A DNA stretch of 64,000 bases from Psychrobacter cibarius (GCA_030686115.1 CP131612.1:1302001-1366000); one strand, 5' to 3'; numbered from the stretch's first letter, positions 37,895-48,462 are shown. Numbers and translations: made by a program. The notes: a model not told the origin generated them from the letters alone.

Positions 37895-38995
37895 ATGAGT
37901 TTATCTCCATTGCAACGTTACGAGCAAGCCGTCAGTACAGATGAGTTTACTCGAGATGAGCAGCAATTTAAGGCCATGAGCTATCTTGATGAGATACATC
38001 ATCAGCTCATCAATAGTGCGCCACAGAAGAAAGGCTTTTTTAGCTTTCTAAAGTCCAAGCCGACAGCACCAACGGGTTTGTATATGTGGGGCGGGGTAGG
38101 TCGTGGTAAAACATGGATGATGGACATGTTTTATGATTCATTGACCATTGATCGCAAGATGCGTCTGCATTTTCATCATTTCATGCAGCGCGTTCATCAA
38201 GAGCTAAACAAGCTGCAAGGTGAGAGTGACCCATTAGAAAAAGTCGCCGACATCATTTATGCAGAAGCGGTTATTATCTGTTTCGATGAGTTTTTTGTTT
38301 CTAATGTTTCTGATGCCATGATTTTAGGTGATTTGTTCACCATGCTATTCAATCGTGGTATTACATTGGTCGCCACCTCAAATATTGAGCCATCAGGATT
38401 GTATAAAGACGGCTTACATCGTGACCGTTTTATGCCCGCTATCGCTGAAGTGGAGCGTCATACTAAGGTGATGAATATCGATTCTGGTATCGACTATCGT
38501 TTGCGCGTATTGCAGCAGGCAGAGCTATATGAGTCGCCTATGACGAAAGCGAATCATCATTGGTTAGCCAACCGTTTTGCCAGTTTATCCAATAACCAAA
38601 AAATCAGTAATGAGCCAATTACGATTAATGGTCGCGAAATTAGAATTAATGCTCGCACTGAGGATATTTTATTCTGTGATTTCCGTCATTTATGTATGGA
38701 GCCACGATCAGCATCTGATTTCATCGAAATCGCTAAGCAGTTCAGCACAGTATTGGTCAATGCCGTGCCTGCTTTAGACGATGACTTACGGGATCCGACC
38801 CGTCGGTTTATTTATCTGGTTGATGAGTTTTATGATCGCCGTGTTAAGTTGCTGGTTAGAGCGCAGCAGTCGATTTTGGATCTATATCAAGGAGAGAAAT
38901 TGGCGTTTGAGATTGAACGGACACGCTCGCGCTTGCTTGAGATGCAGTCAGAGGATTATCTGCGCATGGAGCATCGGGTCGATGATGCGGCATAA
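37895..38995 (+). CDS. zapE: Cell-division ATPase ZapE (AFG1 family)
   Basis: This 366-residue AAA-type ATPase of the Lace1/AFG1 family, ZapE in E. coli, associates with the Z-ring under stress. It shows Walker A GGVGRGKT (about residues 67-74), Walker B VIICFDEFFVSN, sensor SNIEPSGLYKDGLHRDRFMPAI and the C-terminal DEFYDRRVKL. The frame is open to ATG 37841, with further ATG at 37880 and 37883. The start at 37895 aligns best with the family N-terminus, but it lacks a strong ribosome site, so an earlier start is possible. Confidence 0.9.
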   Translation: MSLSPLQRYEQAVSTDEFTRDEQQFKAMSYLDEIHHQLINSAPQKKGFFSFLKSKPTAPTGLYMWGGVGRGKTWMMDMFYDSLTIDRKMRLHFHHFMQRVHQELNKLQGESDPLEKVADIIYAEAVIICFDEFFVSNVSDAMILGDLFTMLFNRGITLVATSNIEPSGLYKDGLHRDRFMPAIAEVERHTKVMNIDSGIDYRLRVLQQAELYESPMTKANHHWLANRFASLSNNQKISNEPITINGREIRINARTEDILFCDFRHLCMEPRSASDFIEIAKQFSTVLVNAVPALDDDLRDPTRRFIYLVDEFYDRRVKLLVRAQQSILDLYQGEKLAFEIERTRSRLLEMQSEDYLRMEHRVDDAA

Positions 38996-39183
38996 TTAAA
39001 GCCTCTTCATAGCCGATGATAATCTACAAGTTGTCGATTAAAACACTCATGGTCTTCCATTCAAGTCACTCACACTCAATATTGATATATATTCGTTTGA
39101 CATAACGTGTTTTTTGACAGTATTGAGAGTAAACCAAAGCATTGGTTTTTTGCATAAAAGATAATAATAAATAAGGAGCGGTA

Positions 39184-39828
39184 ATGACTACATCCGAAGA
39201 AAATAATAAAAAACTGTCGACCCAAGATATCACCACAGACAGTATGCAGATTAGCAGTGAAGAAATGATTGGCTGGATCAATTCAAGGCGCAGTATGGGT
39301 AATTTGGATTTGCCCGCACCCACACAGACCCAAATCGAAACAGCGATTGAGTGTGCGGCGACAGCGCCAGATCATAAAAAACTGCGTCCATGGCGTTTTA
39401 TAGTGACACAGGGGGACGCCCGTCATGAATTAGGCAATGCCTTGGTCGCAGCGGCTCAAGCCAAAGCGGTGCAAGAGGACGAAACGCTGTCCGAAAAGGA
39501 CATCGCAAAAACTCAAGCCATGCCACTAAGAGCGCCCGTCATCATCACGGTTGTCACAAAAATACAAGCGCACAAAAAAGTTCCTCCTTTTGAACAAATG
39601 CTAAGTGCGGGAGCGGCTGTACAAAACCTGATTTTGGCGCTAAAAGCCCAAGGTTTTAGTACAGTGTGGCGTACGGGACTGCTATGTAATGAACCTGCTG
39701 TTAAATCATATTTTGACGTTGGTCCAGATGATTATGTGACGGCTTTTGTTTATACTGGCACCAGCCCCAAAAATGAACCCGCCCGTAAACCGATTGATAT
39801 CGAGTCTTTAGTGCGATTTGAGTCATAA
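39184..39828 (+). CDS. Nitroreductase-family flavoprotein (YdjA-like)
   Basis: This 214-residue FMN-dependent protein of the nitroreductase fold has the N-terminal RRSMGNLDLPAPTQTQIETAIECAATAPDHKKLRPWRFIV that marks the YdjA group (FMN contacts RRS and the PWRF strand), and the LSAGAAVQNLILALKAQGFSTVWRTG block. Twenty-odd extra N-terminal polar residues are present. The AAGGAG sequence before ATG 39184 is a strong ribosome site. The physiological electron acceptor is unknown. Confidence 0.9.
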   Translation: MTTSEENNKKLSTQDITTDSMQISSEEMIGWINSRRSMGNLDLPAPTQTQIETAIECAATAPDHKKLRPWRFIVTQGDARHELGNALVAAAQAKAVQEDETLSEKDIAKTQAMPLRAPVIITVVTKIQAHKKVPPFEQMLSAGAAVQNLILALKAQGFSTVWRTGLLCNEPAVKSYFDVGPDDYVTAFVYTGTSPKNEPARKPIDIESLVRFES

Positions 39829-39835
39829 TATATCT

Positions 39836-39862
39836 AAGCGCTGTTTAGTGGCGCTTTTCTCT
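39836..39862 (+). terminator. Terminator after the nitroreductase gene
   Basis: AAGCGC/GCGCTT stem around a 9-nt loop, followed by TTCTCTT, lies just after the stop. Confidence 0.6.
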
Positions 39863-40012
39863 TGACGAATACCACTCTCTAAAAAGACAGTCGGTCGTGT
39901 AGCAAAAAGATAGATAGCCTCAATACTCTAAGCTCTAAAGCGTCATAAGTCATGATAAATAAACCATGATAAATTCTATTAATAATAAATCAGCCAATAC
40001 GGATAACAGCAA

Positions 40013-41308
40013 ATGACCAGCCCTAATGATAGCAATAAAGACATCAGTAGCGATAATACTGAGGTGAATACGAATGCCCCTGAAAAGCAAAACAGTCTGC
40101 TGGCAGGTATCATCGAACGTGCTACCAAATCGGGTATTGGTCGTAAAAAACTCAATCCTAGCGCGGTAGAATCAGCAGTGGCAAAAAACATGGCGGATAT
40201 TCACAGTAATCCTACCAAGCTACGTTTGGCATTTTTAGGCGGTGGTAGTTTTGGTACAGCAATGGCAAACTTGGCTGCACGCAATGGCTGTGATACCACG
40301 CTGTGGGTACGTAACAAGCGTACGGTAAAGGCGATGGTAAAAACACAGACCAATAAAAAATATTTACCAGGTTATAAGCTTGATGACAGCCTTAAATACA
40401 GCCATGACTTGGCAGCAGCCGTCAAAGATAAAGATATCGTTTTTATTGCGGTGCCTGGTTTGGCTTTTCGTGAGACCCTAAAAAATATTGCACCATTTAT
40501 CAGTGGTCAGTCTATTGTGTCATTGACCAAAGGTATGGAGAAAGATACTTTTGCCATGATGAGCGATATTATTAAAGATGAGCTACCTGAAGTGAATTTT
40601 GGTGTCATGTCGGGGCCAAACCTTGCGATAGAGATCATGAAAAACATGCCATCGGCGACCGTTATCGCCAGTGAGTCTGAGCCATTGCGCCATGCCGTAC
40701 AAGCCGCATTACATAGTGCGTTTTTTCGAGTGTTTGCCAGTGATGATGTCAAAGGTGTGGAGCTTGGCGGCGCGCTAAAGAATATCTATGCGATTGCCAT
40801 GGGAATGGCAGCGGCTTATGATGTTGGCGAAAATACCAAAGCGATGATATTGACTCGTGCTTTGGCAGAGATGAGCCGCTTTGGGGTTGAGGCGGGTGCG
40901 AATCCGCTTACCTTCTTAGGATTGTCTGGTGTGGGTGATTTATACGCCACTTGTAGCTCAGAGCTCAGTCGCAACTATCGTATCGGTAACATGCTCGGTC
41001 GCGGTATGAGTATTGAGGCTGCGGTGAAAAAACTCGGTCAAACGGCTGAAGGGGTCAATACCATTCAGCAAGTGCATGAGAAAGCCACCAAGCAAGGCAT
41101 TTACATGCCTATTACCCATGCATTGTATGCGGTCATTTATGAAGATAAAGCAGCATTAGGTGTGGCGTTACATCTCATGGAAGCGGGCTTTCGTAGTGAC
41201 GTTGAATTTGTAATGGCACATGATCATAGTAATGCGGCGCTAACTGCGCAGATGAAGTCGTCAAGCGATAGCATTGATGATGAAAGTGGCGATACTGACA
41301 GTCAGTAA
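40013..41308 (+). CDS. gpsA: Glycerol-3-phosphate dehydrogenase [NAD(P)+]
   Basis: GpsA makes sn-glycerol-3-phosphate from dihydroxyacetone phosphate for phospholipid synthesis. The Rossmann motif LGGGSFGTAMA (residues 75-85), VAVPGLAFRETL, SLTKGMEKDTF, the MSGPNLAIEIM site and the catalytic-Lys region VELGGALKNIYAIAMGMAAAYDVGENTKA are all present. The 431-residue length exceeds the usual 330-340 because of about 70 polar residues before the Rossmann fold and about 20 Ser/Asp-rich residues at the end. No internal start is clearly better, so the extension is probably real. It precedes sixA by 84 bp. Confidence 0.95.
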   Translation: MTSPNDSNKDISSDNTEVNTNAPEKQNSLLAGIIERATKSGIGRKKLNPSAVESAVAKNMADIHSNPTKLRLAFLGGGSFGTAMANLAARNGCDTTLWVRNKRTVKAMVKTQTNKKYLPGYKLDDSLKYSHDLAAAVKDKDIVFIAVPGLAFRETLKNIAPFISGQSIVSLTKGMEKDTFAMMSDIIKDELPEVNFGVMSGPNLAIEIMKNMPSATVIASESEPLRHAVQAALHSAFFRVFASDDVKGVELGGALKNIYAIAMGMAAAYDVGENTKAMILTRALAEMSRFGVEAGANPLTFLGLSGVGDLYATCSSELSRNYRIGNMLGRGMSIEAAVKKLGQTAEGVNTIQQVHEKATKQGIYMPITHALYAVIYEDKAALGVALHLMEAGFRSDVEFVMAHDHSNAALTAQMKSSSDSIDDESGDTDSQ

Positions 41309-41392
41309 AAACCCCAATGTTAAATGATGACTTTGTTCTAAGAATGATTATTCTGCAAACAACGTCATCATGACAATGCATAAAGGAAGGTT

Positions 41393-41851
41393 ATGAAAAT
41401 TATACTAGTACGTCATGGTCAAGCAGAAGATGAATCACGTCCAGACAGCGCGCGCCAGTTAACTGACTTTGGTCAACAGCAAGCAATGCAGACGGCAGAG
41501 TATGTGATGACTCACTATTATCCTGACTATTTTGTCGTCAGTCCCTATGATAGAGCGCAGCAGACGCTAGCAGCATTTCAAACGCGCGCGCCCAAGGTTC
41601 CAGTAATCGTACAGGAAAATATCACGCCTTCTGATGATGCGCGTCAGGCTTTAATAGATATTGCGGATATTGACGCTGAGTGTCTGGTAGTGGTGTGTCA
41701 TATGTCTATCGTCGCTTATCTCGCTGGTCTATTAAATGGCGATTATCCTGAATCATTTTCTCTTGCAGAAGCAAGGGTGTTTGAGATGGACTTTGTAATG
41801 GCAGGTATGGCAAAAGAGATTGATCGTTTTGTGCCTGAGCAGCCGTATTGA
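41393..41851 (+). CDS. sixA: Phosphohistidine phosphatase SixA
   Basis: This 152-residue histidine-phosphatase-superfamily enzyme has the LVRHGQAED motif (catalytic His about residue 8), SPYDRAQQT and the second His in VVVCHMSIVAYL. SixA in E. coli dephosphorylates the phosphotransfer protein ArcB and the nitrogen PTS protein NPr; the target here is unknown. It follows gpsA on the same strand and precedes gspL. AAGGAAGG precedes the ATG. Confidence 0.92.
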   Translation: MKIILVRHGQAEDESRPDSARQLTDFGQQQAMQTAEYVMTHYYPDYFVVSPYDRAQQTLAAFQTRAPKVPVIVQENITPSDDARQALIDIADIDAECLVVVCHMSIVAYLAGLLNGDYPESFSLAEARVFEMDFVMAGMAKEIDRFVPEQPY

Positions 41852-41875
41852 GATTAGGTCGAATCGTCAGTGATA

Positions 41876-41905
41876 CTATTGACACTTAGTCTATTGACGC
41901 TTAGT
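41876..41905. repeat. Tandem pair of a 15-bp repeat
   Basis: CTATTGACACTTAGT is followed directly by CTATTGACGCTTAGT, 77 bp before the gspL start. It may place two copies of a short binding word or be a simple duplication. Confidence 0.6.
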
Positions 41906-41981
41906 GGTGTTAAACTGGTTAAAGAATGAAATTGTATGAATCCTACCTTTAAAACAGCTTTAATAATTAAGGACACGCTTA

Positions 41982-43238
41982 GTGTTACATGTTTGGTTAC
42001 GAGCGCAGCATAGCCCGCTAGCTGTCTGGCATGAAGATATTCAGCAATGGCAAACGGTTGATGGTTGGCAACAGCTGCAAACAATCTATGGTAATTATAA
42101 AACCAATGCACAGAAGACTTTGTGTCTATATTTTCCATCAAGCCATATATTGCAGGTAGATACTGAGCTGAATGCGACTCAGCTTAAACAGCTGGGCAAT
42201 AGCGGCAAGCAATACTTGTTTGAAGAGACATCCTTGACCCCTGTTGAGCAATTGGCGATTCGGCAAATCAGTGAAGCCGATAATCACCAACTGTATGCAC
42301 TGGCGCAAAGCGATATCGAGTCATGGCAGCAGAGTGCTAAGCTCGCTGGCATGAGCATAACGGCGTTACTGCCTGATTTTTTATTGCTACCAACGCCAGA
42401 TGAAGGGGCAGGTCAGCAAGTAACACTGTATCAAGATGAGCAAACCATGCTACTGCGTCAGTCATTGCGACAGGGTATGGCTGTCAGTTATTTGCCCTTG
42501 ATTTTTGAACGTTTCCCGCATTTAAGTGAAGTGAATATATTGCCGCCCATAACGGCTTTAGATGATTCTTCAAAGCCAAAAAATTCGTCAATGCCCACGA
42601 GCTTTATGGCACAAACGGCCGCGCTTGTTGCAGATCATCAGTTATTATTAACCACATTAACCACGCCGCCCAAGCCTGTTGACAGCCCTGAGCGTCACGC
42701 GCTTAATTTCTTTATTAAATCAACGGACTCAAAGCTCTCACCGTATTTGCGTGTGGCAGCGATGGTCGCGTTATCGGCACTGGTATTACAGATGGCGACC
42801 GATGGCCTGCAGTGGTATCAGTATAATAAGGCGGCGGTAGCGACCAAAGCTGAGATTGCGGCGCAGTATCAAGCTTGGTTTCCAAATGAGCCATTAAGCT
42901 CGCGCACCAAACTGCAAGTGCAATTGCAACCAAAGCTACGCAGTGACAGCCAAGCACCAGCCTCTCATATGGCAGCATTGACTCGCATATCCCCGTTAAT
43001 CAAGCAGTCTTCACTGCGGGCGCAAGCGTTAGTGATGCAGCCATCAGCACTCAGCTTTACCTTAATTGCCCCTGATCGTAATAGTCTTGATAAGTTTACG
43101 AGCACACTTGTTGCGCAGGGTTTAAATGCCAAGCTTGCACAGGTAAACAGTAATCAGCAAGGGCAGTTTAGTGGTCAGGTTACGGTGAATGTCGTAGAAA
43201 ATAATGACACGACGCAAACCAATGTAGCGGCATCATAA
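41982..43238 (+). CDS. gspL: Type II secretion system protein GspL
   Basis: GspL is an inner-membrane protein that links the secretion ATPase GspE to the pseudopilus platform. The 418-residue product has an actin-like cytoplasmic domain (about 1-245, with LYFPSSHILQVDTELNATQLKQL), one membrane helix (about 255-275, VAAMVALSALVLQMA) and a periplasmic ferredoxin-like domain (about 300-418). GTG is the start, with AAGGAC 7 bp upstream. It forms a pair with gspM. The rest of the type II system is not in this window, which agrees with the dispersed layout known in Moraxellaceae. Confidence 0.92.
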   Translation: MLHVWLRAQHSPLAVWHEDIQQWQTVDGWQQLQTIYGNYKTNAQKTLCLYFPSSHILQVDTELNATQLKQLGNSGKQYLFEETSLTPVEQLAIRQISEADNHQLYALAQSDIESWQQSAKLAGMSITALLPDFLLLPTPDEGAGQQVTLYQDEQTMLLRQSLRQGMAVSYLPLIFERFPHLSEVNILPPITALDDSSKPKNSSMPTSFMAQTAALVADHQLLLTTLTTPPKPVDSPERHALNFFIKSTDSKLSPYLRVAAMVALSALVLQMATDGLQWYQYNKAAVATKAEIAAQYQAWFPNEPLSSRTKLQVQLQPKLRSDSQAPASHMAALTRISPLIKQSSLRAQALVMQPSALSFTLIAPDRNSLDKFTSTLVAQGLNAKLAQVNSNQQGQFSGQVTVNVVENNDTTQTNVAAS

Positions 43239-43303
43239 TTTATTTGCCAACTAGGCAACGGTAATAAATAGGCAGTGGTAATAAAAGTCAAAAAGGTTGG
43301 AAA

Positions 43304-43879
43304 ATGAAACGATTACAGCGCCGCACCAAACGTAATAACATCACGCCAGAGACCAGTAATAGTATTGGAACCAATGTGCTGTCAACGCGTGTAAATAATT
43401 TTCAACAGATGCTATCGTTACGCTGGCAGGCACTTTCGCCGCGTGATCAGTTGGCATTGGCCGTATTGTCTATGTTCTTATTATTGTTCATTGGTGGCTA
43501 TGGTGGTTATAGTATTCATCAAGCGGCAAACGACAGTAAGCGCGACTATCAAGAGCAAGTGGCTGATTACTTTTGGTTGCGTGCCCAAGCGGGCAATATC
43601 GATAGTAATGCGATCAATGCGGCAAACACGGCGGATGGTGAAGCCGCCATGCCACCTGCCAATGCTATCAGTGCATTGTTAAACAACTCAGGTATTGCCA
43701 ACGCCCAAGTCGTTGCGACGGGTGATGCCGTGCAACTGAGCTTCAATCATGCCAGTCAAGCGGTGGTCAGCACCGCACTTGGCAAACTCGAACAACAAGG
43801 TTGGCAGTTCAGTCAGCTATCGATACAGCAAGACTTGGTTACCAAAGCCATTCAAGTACAAGCGACTGTCACCTCATAA
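43304..43879 (+). CDS. gspM: Type II secretion system protein GspM
   Basis: This 191-residue GspM has a polar cytoplasmic N-terminus with about 45 residues, a membrane helix (about 48-68, LALAVLSMFLLLFIGGYGGY), and a periplasmic domain ending with a ferredoxin-like strand pattern (VQLSFNHASQAVVSTALGKLEQQGWQFSQLSIQ). GspM binds GspL and helps place it at the secretion site. The order and the 65-bp gap after gspL support the identification. The N-terminal tail is longer than is common. Confidence 0.9.
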   Translation: MKRLQRRTKRNNITPETSNSIGTNVLSTRVNNFQQMLSLRWQALSPRDQLALAVLSMFLLLFIGGYGGYSIHQAANDSKRDYQEQVADYFWLRAQAGNIDSNAINAANTADGEAAMPPANAISALLNNSGIANAQVVATGDAVQLSFNHASQAVVSTALGKLEQQGWQFSQLSIQQDLVTKAIQVQATVTS

Positions 43880-44044
43880 ATCGATATGCTGTGGAAACTT
43901 GAAGTATTTTAATCCTTATCTACTATTGCCCCAAATTAACTGATCATCAGTTTCTAAAATAGCCATTTATCATTAGCATCATTGAAAAATTGCACGTTTG
44001 ACACAATTAATTAACTATCACACAGCCAGAGATGGATATTTAAG

Positions 44045-44590
44045 ATGAATCAATCTTCTGATCGCAAACCTGACACGCATAGCCATCAGCAGACCAGAAC
44101 TGCTGAACACCAGAGTAATGCGTCAGTTGAAGCTGCATTTGATCATGAAATGACTCAGCAAAGGCAGAGCTATGGGGCGAGTGACAATATGAGCACTGGT
44201 AAGCGCCGTTCTTTAATCACTTATAATCACATTACTTATTTTTTATACGTAATCAGCTATTTTACCGCTGGATTACTGTGGGTTGTACCAATTGTGATGA
44301 ACTATGCGAAGCGCCATGACGCAGAGGGTTCGTGGTTGTCCACGCATTTCGATTGGCAGATTAAGACCTTTTGGTATAGCATCGTGTTTTTCTTCTTAGG
44401 TATTATTATCATTACCTTTGCATTAGGGGGTGTTGGCATCAGTATGCTGGCTGATAGCAATAATATTGCCATTGGTTCGGTATTGTTAGCGGTATTTGGC
44501 CTGCTAATCATGATTTTTACCTTCATATGGCATCTTTATCGTATCGTCCGTGGTTGGATCGCCCTGACGGATGGTCGTCCTGTACCTTAG
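44045..44590 (+). CDS. DUF4870-type multi-span membrane protein
   Basis: This 181-residue protein has about 55 polar, His/Gln-rich N-terminal residues and then three helices (about 60-80, 112-136, 145-165). The second half with YFLYVISYFTAGLLWVVPIVMNYAKRHDAEGSWLSTHFDWQIKTFWYS is characteristic of the Tic20/DUF4870 family of unknown function. It sits between the gspLM pair and pyrD, and shares no obvious function with either. Confidence 0.75.
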   Translation: MNQSSDRKPDTHSHQQTRTAEHQSNASVEAAFDHEMTQQRQSYGASDNMSTGKRRSLITYNHITYFLYVISYFTAGLLWVVPIVMNYAKRHDAEGSWLSTHFDWQIKTFWYSIVFFFLGIIIITFALGGVGISMLADSNNIAIGSVLLAVFGLLIMIFTFIWHLYRIVRGWIALTDGRPVP

Positions 44591-44775
44591 GGGCAGTAGA
44601 ATACATCTGTCCGCTCCTTAGCCAATATGTAGGTATAGCTATTAGTAGTACTCTAATACAGAAATTTAGCGCATGAAACTTTGCTCTTATTTCTGTTAAG
44701 CTGATATAATCGCAGCGCTTGATTTTATTCGCACTATTCACTCACTATTTCTTTCGAGCAGGGTCTGCCATTACT

Positions 44776-45810
44776 ATGTCTTATGCCTTACTTCGCCCTT
44801 TTTTGTTTAAGATGGATCCAGAGCACGCCCACGAGATGACCTTATCTTTATTAGATAAAGCTCATAAAGCACGTGTTTTAGGTTTGGTATACGGTCAATC
44901 AATGCAGCCCACAGACTGCATGGGCTTGCAATTCGCCAATCCGGTCGGCCTAGCGGCAGGACTAGATAAAAATGGTGATTATATAGATGCGTTGGCTGAG
45001 CTTGGCTTTGGTTTTATAGAAGTGGGCACGGTCACGCCAAGACTGCAAATAGGCAATGATAAGCCAAGGTTGTTTAGAATCAAGCAAGCAGACGCTATCA
45101 TCAATCGAATGGGTTTCAATAACCAAGGTATCGATTATCTGATTGAAAACGTCAAGCGCTGCCAATACAAAGGCAATATTGGGATTAATATTGGTAAAAA
45201 TGCCGATACGCCAGTAGAGCAAGCTGCCGATGATTATGTCTATTGTTTAGAGCGTGCTTATCCGCATGCCTCCTATATCACCGTTAATATCTCCTCACCA
45301 AATACTAAGAATCTGCGTGATTTACAAAGTGGCGAGGCATTGACTCAGCTTTTGGATACGATTAAAAATCGTCACAGCCAATTAGCCACTGAATATGGTT
45401 TTTATGTGCCACTGGTATTGAAAGTTGCGCCTGATCTAGAGCCGCTACAAGTGGATTATATCTCGCAGCAATTGCTCGACTTTGAGATAGATGGGTTGAT
45501 TGCGACCAATACAACGTTGAGCCGTGTTGGTGTTGAAGATTTACCTGATGGTGAGCAAGCAGGTGGTCTATCCGGTCGCCCAGTCAGCCACATTAGTACC
45601 CAAATTTTACAACAGTTCTCCGATCAGCTAGATGGTAAAGTCGCTTTAATAGGCGTCGGCGGTATTGACAGTGGTGCAAAAGCCGTCAAAAAAATCGAAG
45701 CGGGTGCAGATATGGTGCAGCTCTATACGGGGCTCATTTATCGTGGTCCTGGGCTGGTACAGTCTTGTATTCAAGCAATCGGTGGCTATTACGACGCGAT
45801 GGAGCTATAG
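44776..45810 (+). CDS. pyrD: Dihydroorotate dehydrogenase (quinone), class 2
   Basis: PyrD oxidises dihydroorotate to orotate at the membrane, passing electrons to quinone, in pyrimidine synthesis. The 344-residue product begins with the amphipathic quinone-binding helix ([24 protein letters not shown]). [40 protein letters not shown] and the FMN-binding [33 protein letters not shown] motifs are complete, and the SPNT serine is the class 2 base. ATG 44776 is chosen over the frame opening at 44719. Confidence 0.97.
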   Translation: MSYALLRPFLFKMDPEHAHEMTLSLLDKAHKARVLGLVYGQSMQPTDCMGLQFANPVGLAAGLDKNGDYIDALAELGFGFIEVGTVTPRLQIGNDKPRLFRIKQADAIINRMGFNNQGIDYLIENVKRCQYKGNIGINIGKNADTPVEQAADDYVYCLERAYPHASYITVNISSPNTKNLRDLQSGEALTQLLDTIKNRHSQLATEYGFYVPLVLKVAPDLEPLQVDYISQQLLDFEIDGLIATNTTLSRVGVEDLPDGEQAGGLSGRPVSHISTQILQQFSDQLDGKVALIGVGGIDSGAKAVKKIEAGADMVQLYTGLIYRGPGLVQSCIQAIGGYYDAMEL

Positions 45811-45946
45811 CGGATCAGTATTCCTAGCTCATTACCTATCAGATGCACAAGACGACTGTATTTTGAGCTGAGTCATCAAAAATTAATATGTCACGAAAAC
45901 GAAAGTAAACATCCGATAAAAATCAATAAGGTATGAGGCGTAGAAC

Positions 45947-46444
45947 ATGAGTGGTCTGGATATCGTGATTGCTATTGTTGTTTTGATCGGCTTATGGCGC
46001 GGCTTTCAAGTCGGATTGATTAAAACAGCCGTTGGTCTAGTCGGTTGGTTTATTGCCTTGATTGCTGCCACGCGTTTGGCAGGAGTGGTTTCGCCGCAAC
46101 TATCAGGCATGGTACAAAACCCTGTTTTACAAATGGCAATGGCATTTTTATTGGTGGTGATAATCATATTGGCCATCATGCACTTAGTGGCATTTGTATT
46201 CTCAGGCGTACTTAAAACCTTACGCTTGGGTGTCGTTGACAAAATGGCAGGTGGTGTACTGGGTGCTGCTAAAAATGTACTGATGGTCTTAGTTGTGCTT
46301 AGCGTCAGCGCGCCGTTACTGGTGCAAATGCCACAATGGCAAACGTCAGTGCTCGCGCCTGAGCTATTGCCTTATGCCCCGATGGGTAAAGCGTTGGTCT
46401 CAGATGTGTTAGGTATGGCTTGGGATCAAGTCAATCAATCGTAA
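45947..46444 (+). CDS. cvpA: CvpA-family membrane protein
   Basis: This 165-residue protein has four predicted helices (about 3-20, 26-44, 60-82, 100-120). It matches the CvpA family (GLDIVIAIVVLIGLWRGFQVGLIKTAVGLVGWFIALIAATRLA). CvpA is needed for colicin V production and, in other bacteria, for bile and envelope stress tolerance. It lies upstream of purF, a very common gene pair in gamma-proteobacteria. The 317-bp gap suggests purF may also have its own promoter. Confidence 0.92.
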   Translation: MSGLDIVIAIVVLIGLWRGFQVGLIKTAVGLVGWFIALIAATRLAGVVSPQLSGMVQNPVLQMAMAFLLVVIIILAIMHLVAFVFSGVLKTLRLGVVDKMAGGVLGAAKNVLMVLVVLSVSAPLLVQMPQWQTSVLAPELLPYAPMGKALVSDVLGMAWDQVNQS

Positions 46445-46761
46445 GTATTTTTACGGTTAACCTTTAATGTCTCAATGCTTCGATGCTGATAGCTTGGGTT
46501 TATGGTGCTAGAGGTTATCGCTTCTATCATATCCTCTTTGTGAGTTATCCTTGATAAAAAATTATTTAATCGCATTTAGAGACCACAAATGCCAATAAAT
46601 AGTGCATTTTTCTAATAGTCAAAAGATAAATATTCGTTAAATTCTGAACAACAATCATCAGGTCGTCGGTGAGTGACAGTACGCATTTTTGATAATCTAC
46701 TGTTAGCAGTCTTGCCACTATTGTAGTACTAATTAATGAGTCAAAATAGGATATAGCTATT
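46445..46761. other. cvpA-purF intergenic region
   Basis: A 317-bp AT-rich spacer separates cvpA and purF. No terminator, riboswitch or recognisable PurR-like palindrome was seen. Confidence 0.4.
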
Positions 46762-48297
46762 ATGTGTGGAGTCATTGGAGTTGCAGCTCACGAACCAGTC
46801 AATCAGATTCTTTATGACGGTTTGACGATGCTACAGCATCGTGGGCAAGATGCAGCGGGTATTGTCACTTTGCAAGATGGACGACTCTATCTACGTAAAG
46901 AAAATGGCATGGTACGTGACGTATTTATGAATCGTCATATGATGAAATTGGTTGGTAAGTTTGGTATTGGTCATGTGCGTTATCCAACAGCAGGCACGTC
47001 AAGCAGTGCCGAAGCTCAACCATTTTATGTCAACTCACCTTATGGTATTACCCTTGCACACAATGGTAACTTGACCAATGCTGAGAGTTTAGCCAAGTCT
47101 TTATACATCGAAGATCGCCGACATCTTAATACCGATTCAGATTCAGAAGTATTGCTAAACGTACTTGCCCATGAAATGCAAAACTTGGGTAAAACCAAAG
47201 CAACGCCTGCTGATATCTTTGAAGCAGTCACGGCTGTATATGGTCGCGTCGAAGGCGCTTATGGCGTGGTCGCTTTGATTACGGGTCATGGTTTGCTCGC
47301 ATTTCGTGATCCAAACGGTATTCGTCCGCTTATTTTCGGTAAGCGCATGGCACCGAATGGCGGCACCGAGTACATGGTTGCCTCAGAGTCAGTTGCGCTG
47401 ACAGGATCAGGATTTAGTATTATCCGTGATGTAAAACCTGGCGAAGCCATATTCATTGATTTAGATCATAAATTACATACCCATCAGTGTGTTGAGCAGC
47501 AAGAATACACACCTTGTATCTTTGAATATGTGTATTTTGCCCGTCCAGATTCTATCATGGACAACATCTCAGTTTACAAAGCACGCTTACGTATGGGTGA
47601 AAAGCTGGCTGATAAAATCCTTGCTGAATGGGGTGAAGATCACGATATCGATGTGGTGATTCCTATTCCAGATACCTCGCGTACGTCAGCGATGGAGCTG
47701 GCACTAAAAATGAATATTAAGTACCGTGAAGGGTTTATGAAAAACCGCTATATCGGTCGTACCTTTATCATGCCAGGTCAACAACAACGTAAAAAATCAG
47801 TTCGTCAAAAACTCAGCGCCGTACCACTTGAGTTCAAAGGTAAAAACGTACTGTTGGTTGATGATTCTATCGTTCGTGGTACCACTTGCCATGAAATCAT
47901 CCAAATGGCACGTGATGCTGGTGCGAATAAAGTATTTTTTGCTAGCGCCGCGCCACCAGTTAAATATCCAAACGTCTATGGTATCGATATGCCAGTACGC
48001 AGTGAGCTTATTGCCTCAGGTCATACGGTAGAAGAAGTACGCGATATCATCGGTGCTGATAGATTGATTTTCCAAGATTTGGACGACTTGATTGATGCGG
48101 TAAAAGATACCAAGTACAGCAAAGTTGAAGGTTTTGATTGTGCCGTATTTAATGGTTGCTACATCACTGGGCAGATCAATGAAGCGTATCTTGAGCACTT
48201 ACAAGAGCAGCGCAATGACACTGCCAAAACAGGTAAAAAAGGCGTACAGATAGTGGCTGATACCCCAGTTGATATGATGGGCGTCGAAGAGCTTTAA
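46762..48297 (+). CDS. purF: Amidophosphoribosyltransferase
   Basis: PurF catalyses the committed step of purine synthesis, using glutamine amide to turn PRPP into phosphoribosylamine. The 511-residue product begins MCGVIGV, giving the processed catalytic Cys at the N-terminus with no propeptide. It keeps the glutaminase landmarks ([30 protein letters not shown]) and the PRPP loop [13 protein letters not shown]. The sequence [19 protein letters not shown] is conserved. It is followed by a strong terminator. Confidence 0.97.
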   Translation: MCGVIGVAAHEPVNQILYDGLTMLQHRGQDAAGIVTLQDGRLYLRKENGMVRDVFMNRHMMKLVGKFGIGHVRYPTAGTSSSAEAQPFYVNSPYGITLAHNGNLTNAESLAKSLYIEDRRHLNTDSDSEVLLNVLAHEMQNLGKTKATPADIFEAVTAVYGRVEGAYGVVALITGHGLLAFRDPNGIRPLIFGKRMAPNGGTEYMVASESVALTGSGFSIIRDVKPGEAIFIDLDHKLHTHQCVEQQEYTPCIFEYVYFARPDSIMDNISVYKARLRMGEKLADKILAEWGEDHDIDVVIPIPDTSRTSAMELALKMNIKYREGFMKNRYIGRTFIMPGQQQRKKSVRQKLSAVPLEFKGKNVLLVDDSIVRGTTCHEIIQMARDAGANKVFFASAAPPVKYPNVYGIDMPVRSELIASGHTVEEVRDIIGADRLIFQDLDDLIDAVKDTKYSKVEGFDCAVFNGCYITGQINEAYLEHLQEQRNDTAKTGKKGVQIVADTPVDMMGVEEL

Positions 48298-48345
48298 GTT
48301 ATCAATTTCTTAAAAGTATCAGTTTTTTGCAGCACTGTTAGAAAG

Positions 48346-48387
48346 TAAAAGGCTGGATTCTCATAAGAATCCAGCCTTTTTTTATTT
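48346..48387 (+). terminator. Terminator after purF
   Basis: A 15-bp perfect stem (AAAAGGCTGGATTCT with its complement) with loop CATA and a T run. Confidence 0.9.
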
Positions 48388-48462
48388 TAAATATAGCTCA
48401 ATTACAGGGTTTAAAATTATTCATATGAACTATATGCTGTCATCCATTCATGTGTTCATCAA

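Noticed and set aside
39066..39323. Minus-strand frame of 85 codons over the nitroreductase start
   Set aside because: It overlaps the well-supported nitroreductase gene and its ribosome site; composition is like an antisense shadow.
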